From positions 1 through 11,167 of the forward strand of contig PLBD01000454.1 in NCBI GenBank assembly GCA_003135315.1: a stretch of 11,167 nucleotides of DNA. Direction: 5' to 3'. Position numbers and translations under genes: made by a program. The notes beneath the pieces are model-generated. The model did no database searches, was not told the DNA's origin, and saw only the letters and a list, made by a program, of their open reading frames with translations. The DNA is from Acidobacteriaceae bacterium (GTDB taxonomy: Bacteria; Acidobacteriota; Terriglobia; Terriglobales; Acidobacteriaceae). This document shows, piece by piece, positions 5,161 to 11,167 of the stretch (position 1 is the stretch's first letter; each line of letters starts with the position of its first letter).

Positions 5161-7749
5161 ATGACACCGCCAACTCCCAGCATCGGCCAGGTCTTCGGAC
5201 ATTACCGCCTGATCGAACAGATCGGGGCGGGCGGCATGGGCGTGGTTTTTCGCGCCCACGATGAGCAGCTCCGCCGCGATGTCGCGCTTAAAATCCTGCC
5301 CCCCAGTTTATTCAGCCAGGAGACCGGCCGCGAGCAGTTCCGCAAGGAGGCGCTGGCGGTTGGCAGGCTAAACCATCCCAATGTTGCCATGGCCTTCGAC
5401 TTCGACCAGCAAAATGGCATCGACTACCTGGTTACGGAGTACATTCCGGGACTCAACCTGGATGCGAAAATCGGCGGTCAGCCGCTGCCGCCGAAGATGG
5501 TCCTGGAGCTTGGCGTCCAGTTGCTAAGTGGACTTGCGGCCGCCCACCGCGAACACGTCTTGCATCGCGATTTGAAGCCAGGCAACATTCGCCTGAATCG
5601 CGACGGCCAGGTCAAGATCCTCGACTTCGGACTGGCCCACGTAAACGAACCCGTCGATGAAAAAGCGGAGACATGCAATCTCACCTCCGATATCTCGCTA
5701 AGCGGAACGCTGCCCTACATGGCGCCGGAGTTGTTGAAGACTGAAGTGGGGGATGAGCGCGCGGACATTTGGGCGGCAGGCGCGGTGCTCTACGAGATGG
5801 CCACCGGCAAGCGCGCCTTTCCTGACAAGCAGCCGCCACTGGTGATCGATGCCATTCTTCATTACGACCCGGTCAGGCCATCCCTCCTGAATCCCCAAGT
5901 CAGCCCTGCTCTGGAGGCCGTGATCCTGCGCGCGCTGGACCGGGACCGCGAGCGGCGTTATCAGTCCGCCGGCGAGATGTGTGCCGATCTGACCCGACTG
6001 CTGGCTGGCGATCAAATTGCCACCGAGACCCTGGGCCGCACGGACGTAGTGGAAGTAGAGGCAAAGCGGAGAAAGCGAAAGCTGGTGTTGGGCGTAGCCG
6101 CAGTATTGCTGGCTGGAATCGCGATTGGATTCCTGATTAAGTGGTTGTGGGCGCCTCAGCAGAGAATCCTGGCAGTGTTGCCCATCGACACGGTGGGCCA
6201 GGATAGCGCCACCAATGCGCTGGGCATCGGACTGATGGAAACGCTCACCGCCAAACTGGTGGAAGCCAGCGGCAGCGACTCCATCCAGATCGTTTCGCCT
6301 CGCGATCTTCGCGATCAAGGCGTGAAGACAGTGGAGGATGCGCGGCGCCAATTTGGCAGTGACCTGGTGCTGGAGAGCAGCTTACAAAAAGAAGGACAGA
6401 CCATTCGCGTCAACAGTTACTTGGTGGACGCAAAGACCCACCGGCAACTGGCCGCCCGGACCCTAACCGTCGATGCCGGCGACAGCTTTGGACTTCAGGA
6501 CCGTGTGGTGAGCGAAACGCTGGACATGTTGCCGGCGCGAATCGATCCGGCGGAGCGCCAAAAACTGACCGTGCGCCAGGACACGCAGCCGGCAGCCTAC
6601 CAGGCTTACATCCAGGGGCGCGGCTATCTGCTGGAGTTCAGCAAGCCCGAAGACATTGATAACGCGATTGCTGAATTCTCTCAGGCAATCAAGATCGATC
6701 CTACCTATGCATTGGGTTACGCAGGTCTGGGCAGGACGTATCTGGCTGGATTCCGGCAATTCGCCAAGGACAACGACTGGATCGACAAGGCCTCGCGCAA
6801 TTGCGAGAAGGCGTTGTCCTTGAACCCGAACCTGGTGGAAGGCTATGTCTGCCTGGGAGGCGTCTACAACATGGCTGGCCAATACGGCAAAGCCGTCGAC
6901 GAATTCCAGCGCGTCATGAAGTCAGAGCCGGGGAACGAGGACGCCTTGCGTGGTCTGGCTGATGCTTATACCAATCTGCGGAAGTTTGCGGACGCCGAAG
7001 CTGCATACAAACAGGCTGTTGCTCTTCGGCCCAACTATTGGCTCGCGTATAGCTGGCTAGGCCAGTTCTATTTCAGTCAGAACCGTTACGCCGATGCCGC
7101 GCAGGCATTTCTGAAATCGACCGAACTTGCGCCTAACAACTATTTCGGTTATTTCAATCTGGGAGCAATTTACGTCGCACAAGGCCTCTACCCCGAAGCC
7201 ATCCAGGCGTTCAATCGCTCCATCGCTTTGCACCCGAGTTCCGATGCCTATAGCAACCTGGGCTACACCTATACCCTGATGCACCGCAATCCGGAGGCAA
7301 TAACAGCTTTAGAGCAAGCGCTCAAGCTCGACGAACGCGACTGGATGAATTGGGGAAACCTGGCGGATGCGCTCTACTGGAGTGCCGATCGCCGAAACGA
7401 ATCGACGGCCAAATATAGCCAGGCGATTGCCATCGCAGCTTCCAAGCTGCAAGTCAATCCGGATGATGCTTCCGTATTAGCCTACCTTGCCGACTATTCC
7501 GCCATGGTGGGGAATAAAGACGCGGCATATAACTACTTGCAAAGAGCGCTGAAAGCGGCGCCCTCCGATGGCGACATACTGTTTCGCGCTGCTATCGTAC
7601 ACAACCGCTTTAATGAACCGGACCAAGCTCTCTTATACCTTAAGAAGGCCAAGCAAACGGGCTACTCTCGCAATGTCATACGCGATAGCCCGGATTTCGC
7701 GAACCTACGGCAAAATCCGGGATTTCGCTCGCTGGTCACCGGCCCCTGA
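5161..7749 (+). CDS. Transmembrane serine/threonine protein kinase with TolB/FlgO-like region and TPR array
   Basis: This 862-residue protein has an N-terminal Hanks-type kinase in the cytoplasm that should phosphorylate Ser/Thr on partner proteins. The glycine loop is GAGGMG (22-27), the ATP Lys44 lies in VALK, and Glu63 lies in helix C. The catalytic loop is HRDLKPGN (135-142), Mg-binding DFG is at 155-157, the activation segment ends in GTLPYMAPE (182-190), and the structural Asp202 follows; all residues needed for activity are present. A basic stop-transfer stretch KRRKRK (302-307) precedes one membrane helix (about 308-330). Residues about 335-440 resemble the TolB/FlgO-like domain seen in TPR-containing adenylate cyclases and kinases. 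From about 478 to 836 there are roughly eight to ten TPR units, predicted to sit in the periplasm as a protein-binding sensor. The stop lies 4 bp from the convergent lipoprotein gene. Targets are unknown; the nearby FHA activator is an attractive candidate. Confidence 0.95.
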   Translation: MTPPTPSIGQVFGHYRLIEQIGAGGMGVVFRAHDEQLRRDVALKILPPSLFSQETGREQFRKEALAVGRLNHPNVAMAFDFDQQNGIDYLVTEYIPGLNLDAKIGGQPLPPKMVLELGVQLLSGLAAAHREHVLHRDLKPGNIRLNRDGQVKILDFGLAHVNEPVDEKAETCNLTSDISLSGTLPYMAPELLKTEVGDERADIWAAGAVLYEMATGKRAFPDKQPPLVIDAILHYDPVRPSLLNPQVSPALEAVILRALDRDRERRYQSAGEMCADLTRLLAGDQIATETLGRTDVVEVEAKRRKRKLVLGVAAVLLAGIAIGFLIKWLWAPQQRILAVLPIDTVGQDSATNALGIGLMETLTAKLVEASGSDSIQIVSPRDLRDQGVKTVEDARRQFGSDLVLESSLQKEGQTIRVNSYLVDAKTHRQLAARTLTVDAGDSFGLQDRVVSETLDMLPARIDPAERQKLTVRQDTQPAAYQAYIQGRGYLLEFSKPEDIDNAIAEFSQAIKIDPTYALGYAGLGRTYLAGFRQFAKDNDWIDKASRNCEKALSLNPNLVEGYVCLGGVYNMAGQYGKAVDEFQRVMKSEPGNEDALRGLADAYTNLRKFADAEAAYKQAVALRPNYWLAYSWLGQFYFSQNRYADAAQAFLKSTELAPNNYFGYFNLGAIYVAQGLYPEAIQAFNRSIALHPSSDAYSNLGYTYTLMHRNPEAITALEQALKLDERDWMNWGNLADALYWSADRRNESTAKYSQAIAIAASKLQVNPDDASVLAYLADYSAMVGNKDAAYNYLQRALKAAPSDGDILFRAAIVHNRFNEPDQALLYLKKAKQTGYSRNVIRDSPDFANLRQNPGFRSLVTGP

Positions 7750-7753
7750 GCTT

Positions 7754-8158
7754 CTATGGACCGCTCTTAACGCGCAGTCCCATCGATCCGACGCCACTGC
7801 AAGACTGATTGTTAATGGTAATGCTGCTGTAGTTGTAGGTAGTGCCCACCGTCCCGGTGGGCTGGCCCACATTAACGGGTGATCCATTGGGACTATTTAC
7901 GGGACAGGAACTGAACGGGCAAGTAGTAAACTGCGCCTGGAATTGGTTTAGCGAAGTGGCTCCCTTAAAGACGAGCGGCTGGTTCTGGTAGATGTCAATG
8001 ACACCGGATGAACCATTCTGCTGGCAAGAGCCATTGTTGTAACTGAGACTGATGTACTGCGTAACCGGTTGGGCAGCCCTTACATGCTGACAGCTTGTAA
8101 GACCAACCAGGAAAGCGGCCAGAACTGCGAGAGCGAGCCACCTGTAACGTGACGCCAT
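7754..8158 (-). CDS. Small lipoprotein of unknown family, paralogue A
   Basis: I do not recognise the family. The 134-residue product starts with a signal peptide ending in the lipobox LTSC, so lipidation at Cys23 and anchoring in an envelope membrane are expected. Four further Cys (45, 80, 85, 120) lie in conserved settings: C.QNGSSGVI, CPFSSCPV, and NNQSC followed by SMGLRVK at the C-terminus. They could form two disulfides. ATG 8158 is preferred over an in-frame GTG at 8170 because GTGAGG sits 6 bp before the ATG and the neighbouring paralogue then has exactly the same length. It shares about half of its aligned mature residues with paralogue B at 8281-8685. The alternation of hydrophobic stretches suggests a small beta-sandwich, perhaps cupredoxin-like without obvious copper ligands, but that is a guess. 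Confidence 0.85.
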   Translation of the reverse strand: MASRYRWLALAVLAAFLVGLTSCQHVRAAQPVTQYISLSYNNGSCQQNGSSGVIDIYQNQPLVFKGATSLNQFQAQFTTCPFSSCPVNSPNGSPVNVGQPTGTVGTTYNYSSITINNQSCSGVGSMGLRVKSGP

Positions 8159-8189
8159 AGGTCGCCTCACTTTCTTTAATCTTTAACAA

Positions 8190-8217
8190 ACAGTAGCATG
8201 GCGCAGGCAGCTGTCAA
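8190..8217 (-). promoter_or_regulatory. Likely sigma70 promoter of lipoprotein paralogue A
   Basis: On the - strand a perfect TTGACA (8217-8212) is followed after 16 bp by TACTGT (8195-8190), preceded directly by TGC. This makes an extended -10 (TGnTAnnnT). The predicted start near 8184 gives a 5' leader of about 26 nt holding the GTGAGG ribosome-binding site. The lipoprotein gene can therefore be transcribed separately from its upstream paralogue. Confidence 0.6.
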
Positions 8218-8280
8218 GCAAATAACAGGGGAATGAGCCAACCTGGCGGAGGATTAAAGGGACGAGCTATGACAATGCCG

Positions 8281-8685
8281 CTACGGAGCAAGCTTCACGC
8301 GCAACCCCATTGAGCTGGCATTGTTGCATGGCTGGTTATCAATCTTAACTCCGGCATAGGTAAATGTCGTGCCGGCTGTACCCGGATTCGGCTTTCCTAC
8401 ATTGACAGACATTCCGTGGGGACTACTCACGGGACAGGAACCAAACGGACACGCCACGAACCGCACCTCAAACTCGGCGAGCTCGGCTGCCGTCTGATAG
8501 ATTATGACCCGGTCCTGAGCAGCCTCAATAACGCCGGAAGAACCGTTCTGTTCACAAGCTCCACCGTTAAACATAAGCATGATATACAGCGGGCCGGAGT
8601 CTTTCGCGGGCCGATGACAGCCGGGAAGAAATACAAGACAGGCCGCCAGAACAGCAAGAGCACTTCGGCTGCAGTTTGAGGTCAT
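8281..8685 (-). CDS. Small lipoprotein of unknown family, paralogue B
   Basis: This is a sister of paralogue A with the same length (134 aa) and the same strand, 122 bp upstream of it. The signal peptide ends in the lipobox LPGC with lipidation expected at Cys23. Conserved Cys are at 44, 79, 84 and 120, within C.QNGSSGVI, CPFGSCPV and DNQPC, and the C-terminus again reads SMGLRVK. In the region from the second Cys to the end, I count about 47 identical residues of 90. The frame is open upstream to 8796, but ATG 8685 is chosen because GAGGAG (8694-8689) lies just before it, the signal peptide begins correctly, and the length equals the sister gene. The activator gene ends 113 bp upstream. The function is unknown; the protein is probably disulfide-bonded and envelope-located. 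Confidence 0.85.
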   Translation of the reverse strand: MTSNCSRSALAVLAACLVFLPGCHRPAKDSGPLYIMLMFNGGACEQNGSSGVIEAAQDRVIIYQTAAELAEFEVRFVACPFGSCPVSSPHGMSVNVGKPNPGTAGTTFTYAGVKIDNQPCNNASSMGLRVKLAP

Positions 8686-8714
8686 GCGCTCCTCACATTT
8701 TGCACTTCGCAGAA

Positions 8715-8723
8715 ACACTATCA
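8715..8723 (-). promoter_or_regulatory. Possible extended -10 element of lipoprotein paralogue B
   Basis: The - strand reads TGATAGTGTTT from 8723, closely matching TGCTACTGTTT in front of paralogue A and at nearly the same distance from the start codon (29 versus 31 nt between -10 and ATG). No good -35 is visible at 16-18 bp. The support comes mainly from conservation between the two paralogue leaders. Confidence 0.35.
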
Positions 8724-8798
8724 CGCCGTGAACCGCAATGAAACAAATGCATTCGCCGGGTGGCAGCAAGGACCTGCCCGGGCGCAGTCCCGCCAACG

Positions 8799-10679
8799 TC
8801 AGTCCACGTCCTCCTTCTTCAAGTCTGACTTGATGTCCAAGTTGCGAATCAGACGGTGCAGATAGTTAGGATGGATTCCCAGCAGCTTGGCGGCTTCGGT
8901 GTAGCTACCCTTGCCCTGCTTCACCGCATCGGCAATCATTCGCTTCTTGAGATGGTTGATCTGGTCGTGGTATTTTACGCTGCTGTTCTCCTCTGGTTGC
9001 ACTTCCAGCAGCGCCTCAGGCAAGTCGTCGGGAACAATTTCCTCGCTGGTCCCGAGAACAAGGGCGTGCTCAATGGCGTTCTCCAGTTCGCGCACATTGC
9101 CCGGCCAGCTGTAGCTTACCAGCAGCGAGCGCACGGCCGAAGAGACACCTTTCAACGGACGCTTACACCTTTCGGAATACTTGGCCGCGAAATACATTGC
9201 CAGAAGAGGGATGTCGTCAGGACGTTCGCGCAGCGGCGGCACTACGACGGAAACCACGTTCAGGCGGTAGTAAAGGTCCTGGCGGAACTGGCCTGCCTTG
9301 ATGGCCTCCTCCAGGTTCTTGTTGGTTGCCGCAATCACCCGTGCTGCCAGTTTCAGTGTCCGTGTACCACCCACGCGCTCAAATTCATGTTCCTGGACGG
9401 CCCGCAGGATCTTGGCCTGGAGTATGGGCGCCAGTTCGCCGATCTCATCCAGGAAGATCGTTCCCGCTTCGGCGATCTCCAACCTTCCCTTCTTGGTAGC
9501 GATAGCTCCGGTGAACGAACCTTTCTCATGGCCGAACAACTCGCTCTCCAGCAGTGCCTCGGGAATGGCAGCACAGTTGATGGCGACGAACGGTTTGTCA
9601 GCGCGCAAGCTATTGCGATGGATGGCCCGGGCCACAAGCTCCTTGCCGGTGCCGCTCTCACCTCGAATCAGGACGGTGGAATCGCTCTTCGCCACTCGAG
9701 CGATAAAATTTTCCACCTGACGCATGGGTTTGCTTTCGCCAATAATCACTCCTTCGACGTCGAGTTCCGCTTGCAGGCGACGATTCTCACTGCGCAAAGA
9801 CTCGGTCGCCAGAACGTTTTCCAGTGTGACCGCGGCGATGCCGGCAACCGAATTCAGAAAGTGGATGTGCCCGTCTTCAAACTCGTCCGCGGATTCGATA
9901 GCGGACATATACAGCACGCCGACGGTCCTTTCCACCCCAACCATGGGGACGCACAGAATGCTTTCCTTCTCGTTTGAATCTGGGAGTGGACGGCTGAGGA
10001 TAGGCGAGCGCTCCCACAAGGCGCGCTGTACGATTTCACGCCGAATGCTTATCTGCGGGTTGGAGTTGGCGTGCCGCTGCCAGACGCAACTGGAACTGGG
10101 TTCCTCATCGGCGTGGCGCAGGATCACAATGGCGCCAGAGTCCGCGGGTATGACTTCACCGATCAATTGCAGCAGGAGTCGCTGCAGCACTTCGAGATCA
10201 CGGACGGAATTAATCGTGTTGGCGATCTTGAAAAGGGCATTCAGGTCGCGGGCCATCCGCCCGACATCGGTGCCCGGATGCGACGGCGAGGAATAGGCGC
10301 GTACGTTGGACGTGGTCAACAGGTCGACAGTATCGTGCTCCTTGAAGTGTACAGATTGGCAAGTCGGCTGATCGTCTTCCGTGATCAGGAACACCAGTTC
10401 ACACCGGCCGACGCGAACCGTATCGCCGTGCGTCAGAAATTTACGCCGCACCGGAATGCCATTTACGAATGTGCCATTATGACTTTCCAGGTCGATGAGC
10501 TGGAACGCGGCATCGGTCCTGCTGATCGAGAAGTGCCGCCGCGAAACCGCGCGATCACGCAGGCAAAGATGGTTGGCAGAATCCCGGCCAACCGAGAGCT
10601 GGTCGCCAGTAAGCCTTACCACCGTTCCCTTCGAAGGTCCCGAAACCACCACTACTCTCGAGTCCAAGTCCGCCCCCAA
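8799..10679 (-). CDS. Sigma54-dependent transcriptional activator, FHA-GAF-AAA+-Fis
   Basis: This 626-residue enhancer-binding protein remodels sigma54 RNA polymerase using ATP. The N-terminus is an FHA domain (about 8-100) with the phosphothreonine-binding residues in place: GR (31-32), SRRH (46-49) and HNGTFVNG (67-74). A GAF domain follows (about 142-295) and then the AAA+ module: Walker A GESGTGKE (340-347), the sigma54-contact loop as GSFTGA (387-392, Ser in place of the usual Ala), Walker B FLDEIG (409-414), Arg466 and Arg472 in the arginine-finger region, and sensor II in WPGNVRELEN (525-534). A Fis-type helix-turn-helix occupies about 574-613. There is no receiver domain, so input is probably a phosphothreonine protein plus a small molecule at GAF. 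The start is TTG 10679 or TTG 10667; the latter has a G-rich stretch just upstream. The kinase gene nearby is a likely partner. Confidence 0.95.
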   Translation of the reverse strand: MGADLDSRVVVVSGPSKGTVVRLTGDQLSVGRDSANHLCLRDRAVSRRHFSISRTDAAFQLIDLESHNGTFVNGIPVRRKFLTHGDTVRVGRCELVFLITEDDQPTCQSVHFKEHDTVDLLTTSNVRAYSSPSHPGTDVGRMARDLNALFKIANTINSVRDLEVLQRLLLQLIGEVIPADSGAIVILRHADEEPSSSCVWQRHANSNPQISIRREIVQRALWERSPILSRPLPDSNEKESILCVPMVGVERTVGVLYMSAIESADEFEDGHIHFLNSVAGIAAVTLENVLATESLRSENRRLQAELDVEGVIIGESKPMRQVENFIARVAKSDSTVLIRGESGTGKELVARAIHRNSLRADKPFVAINCAAIPEALLESELFGHEKGSFTGAIATKKGRLEIAEAGTIFLDEIGELAPILQAKILRAVQEHEFERVGGTRTLKLAARVIAATNKNLEEAIKAGQFRQDLYYRLNVVSVVVPPLRERPDDIPLLAMYFAAKYSERCKRPLKGVSSAVRSLLVSYSWPGNVRELENAIEHALVLGTSEEIVPDDLPEALLEVQPEENSSVKYHDQINHLKKRMIADAVKQGKGSYTEAAKLLGIHPNYLHRLIRNLDIKSDLKKEDVD

Positions 10680-10773
10680 GGCAGCTAGTGTAGCTGACTT
10701 CTTTGCAGGTCGCGCACGGAATCGTAGACGTGGATGATGACGCAGCTTCTTCGCGTCGTAACACTACCGACGC

Positions 10774-10789
10774 TGCCGGAAAAGTGCCT
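10774..10789 (-). promoter_or_regulatory. Candidate sigma54 (-24/-12) promoter of the activator gene
   Basis: The - strand reads AGGCAC, five bases, then CGGCA. GG at 10788-10787 and GC at 10776-10775 are spaced by exactly 10 bp, and 8 of 11 defined positions match the TGGCAC-N5-TTGCA consensus; the -24 half is nearly perfect and the -12 half lacks TT. It would start transcription near 10763, about 84 nt before TTG 10679. This could mean autoactivation by the sigma54 activator encoded downstream. Confidence 0.3.
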
Positions 10790-10798
10790 AACCAAACA

Positions 10799-10825
10799 GA
10801 TAGTTGCAGCTATCCAATCGGATAG
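10799..10825. promoter_or_regulatory. GATAG/CTATC half-site cluster, possible operator
   Basis: GATAG (10799-10803), CTATCC (10810-10815) and GGATAG (10820-10825) alternate in orientation, giving two overlapping inverted repeats with 6-bp and 4-bp centres. The cluster lies just upstream of the candidate sigma54 promoter. It resembles a dimer-binding site, but it is close to the -24 element for a classic enhancer. Confidence 0.3.
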
Positions 10826-10938
10826 GAAAATGGCTCGAACTCGGCCCGGCTTGTTCCTCTTGCTCCAGTCGTTCTCCTGTATGTGAATGGAACTTAAGCC
10901 GCTTCTAAATTGCTTTGCAGCGCTTCCAATTGGCACTT

Positions 10939-11124
10939 GGCTTGCAGCAGTTACTTCGCAATCGTAGCCGAGGGAAATCCAGAGACGTCGAGCATTGACC
11001 CTGGAACCTGAGAAGGCACGAACAGGCTCTCCGATGGCCCGGAGACCGTGATGGTAGCCCAAGCGATGCTACATCACGAGATAGAGAGACTTGGAGTGGG
11101 AGCGCTCCAGGTCTCTTTTTTCTT
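10939..11124 (+). ncRNA. Candidate structured RNA or leader ending in an intrinsic terminator
   Basis: On the + strand several local hairpins follow each other. One has TTGC (10942-10945) pairing with GCAA (10958-10961). Another has TCCAG (10978-10982) with CTGGA (11001-11005) and an inner GTC/GAC. A third has TCTCCG (11028-11033) with CGGAGA (11040-11045), and a fourth has GTGATGGTAGC (11048-11058) with GCTACATCAC (11068-11077), 10 pairs with one bulged G. They lead into a strong terminator at 11085. No + strand protein gene precedes the terminator. A weak promoter-like pair, TTGCAG (10804) and GAAAAT (10826) with 16 bp between, lies upstream. It could be a small RNA or a riboswitch/attenuator leader for a gene beyond the window. 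No known class was recognised and the 5' end is arbitrary. Confidence 0.35.
11085..11121 (+). terminator. Intrinsic terminator, + strand
   Basis: AGAGACTTGGAG (11085-11096) pairs with CTCCAGGTCTCT (11105-11116) over 12 bp with a single non-Watson-Crick position (a G-U pair in the RNA), around an 8-base loop. A run of six T (11116-11121, its first T shared with the stem) and then CTT follow. The T-tract lies only on the right, so it stops rightward transcription. No protein-coding gene on this strand lies within 6 kb upstream except the kinase gene, which ends at 7749. Confidence 0.85.
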
Positions 11125-11167
11125 GGTGGCTCCCATCCCATTCAGCGCTCTCCCCGATGCCAGGTTC

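Larger units (their letters stand above)
10680..11167. other. Intergenic region upstream of the activator, no convincing protein gene
   Basis: About 490 bp lack a credible protein gene. Open frames on the - strand (for example 10685-11062) show no recognisable domain, have no good ribosome-binding site and run out opposite structured + strand sequence. The left part carries the sigma54-like site and half-site cluster that point to the activator. The right part carries a series of hairpins and a + strand terminator. Confidence 0.6.

Noticed and set aside
5698..6351. 217-codon open frame antisense to the kinase gene
   Set aside because: It is a shadow of a strongly supported gene in GC-rich codons, with no recognisable motif.
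8765..8780. Sigma54-like site on the - strand before lipoprotein paralogue B
   Set aside because: The GG-N10-GC spacing is right and TTGC is present, but CAC of the -24 element is missing; a sigma70-like -10 conserved with paralogue A fits better.
8856..9977. 373-codon + strand open frame opposite the activator
   Set aside because: It lies entirely within the activator, whose domains are complete, and the translation shows no family features.
10998..11011. Resemblance to the ACCCTTGAACCTGA stretch of the TPP riboswitch
   Set aside because: Only this short stretch matches; the paired upstream CTGAGA arm and the following conserved segment are not in the expected arrangement.
10685..11062. 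125-codon - strand open frame upstream of the activator
   Set aside because: No domain, signal or ribosome-binding site is seen, and it covers promoter-like and hairpin sequence; a short real gene cannot be fully excluded.

Overview
The window reads as one stretch of a moderately GC-rich Gram-negative chromosome, most likely from an Acidobacteriota-type soil bacterium. That placement is inferred from gene content: a DUF374 acyltransferase, a DUF5009/HGSNAT-like membrane protein, a membrane Ser/Thr kinase with TPRs, an FHA-GAF sigma54 activator, small lipoproteins, and a four-helix-bundle gene between short tandem repeats. No rRNA, tRNA, CRISPR or transposase gene was found.

Left part (1-5019, all + strand). 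The window opens inside a class-I glutamine amidotransferase gene (anthranilate/aminodeoxychorismate synthase component II). After it comes a compact unit of about 485 bp: a four-helix-bundle (23S rRNA intervening-sequence protein family) gene broken by a single extra A, enclosed by four 7-bp repeats on the left and four copies in inverted orientation on the right. The right repeat block ends 6 bp before the start codon of an ABC ATPase gene. The ATPase and its ABC-2 permease overlap by 8 bp and are followed after 9 bp by a DUF374 lysophospholipid-acyltransferase-like gene. A DUF5009 multi-pass acetyltransferase-like gene follows 55 bp later.

Middle and right part (5161-10679). A long + strand gene encodes a transmembrane Ser/Thr kinase with a TolB/FlgO-like region and a TPR array on the far side of the membrane. 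It converges, with only 4 bp between the stop codons, on two tandem - strand paralogous lipoprotein genes of identical length (134 aa) that I cannot assign to a family. Upstream of these, on the same strand, lies a sigma54-dependent activator with an FHA domain in place of a receiver domain. An FHA domain reads phosphothreonine, so the kinase, the activator and the lipoproteins may form a signalling module; this is inference from content and proximity.

Right end (10680-11167). No convincing protein gene is present. This region holds a sigma54-like GG-N10-GC site and GATAG/CTATC half-sites in front of the activator. On the + strand it holds a run of hairpins ending in a strong intrinsic terminator with no protein gene upstream of it, so it is a candidate structured RNA or attenuator leader for a gene beyond the window.

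The best candidates for something undescribed are the heptad-flanked four-helix-bundle cassette, the paired cysteine-bearing lipoproteins next to the kinase and FHA-activator genes, and the structured + strand RNA at the right edge.
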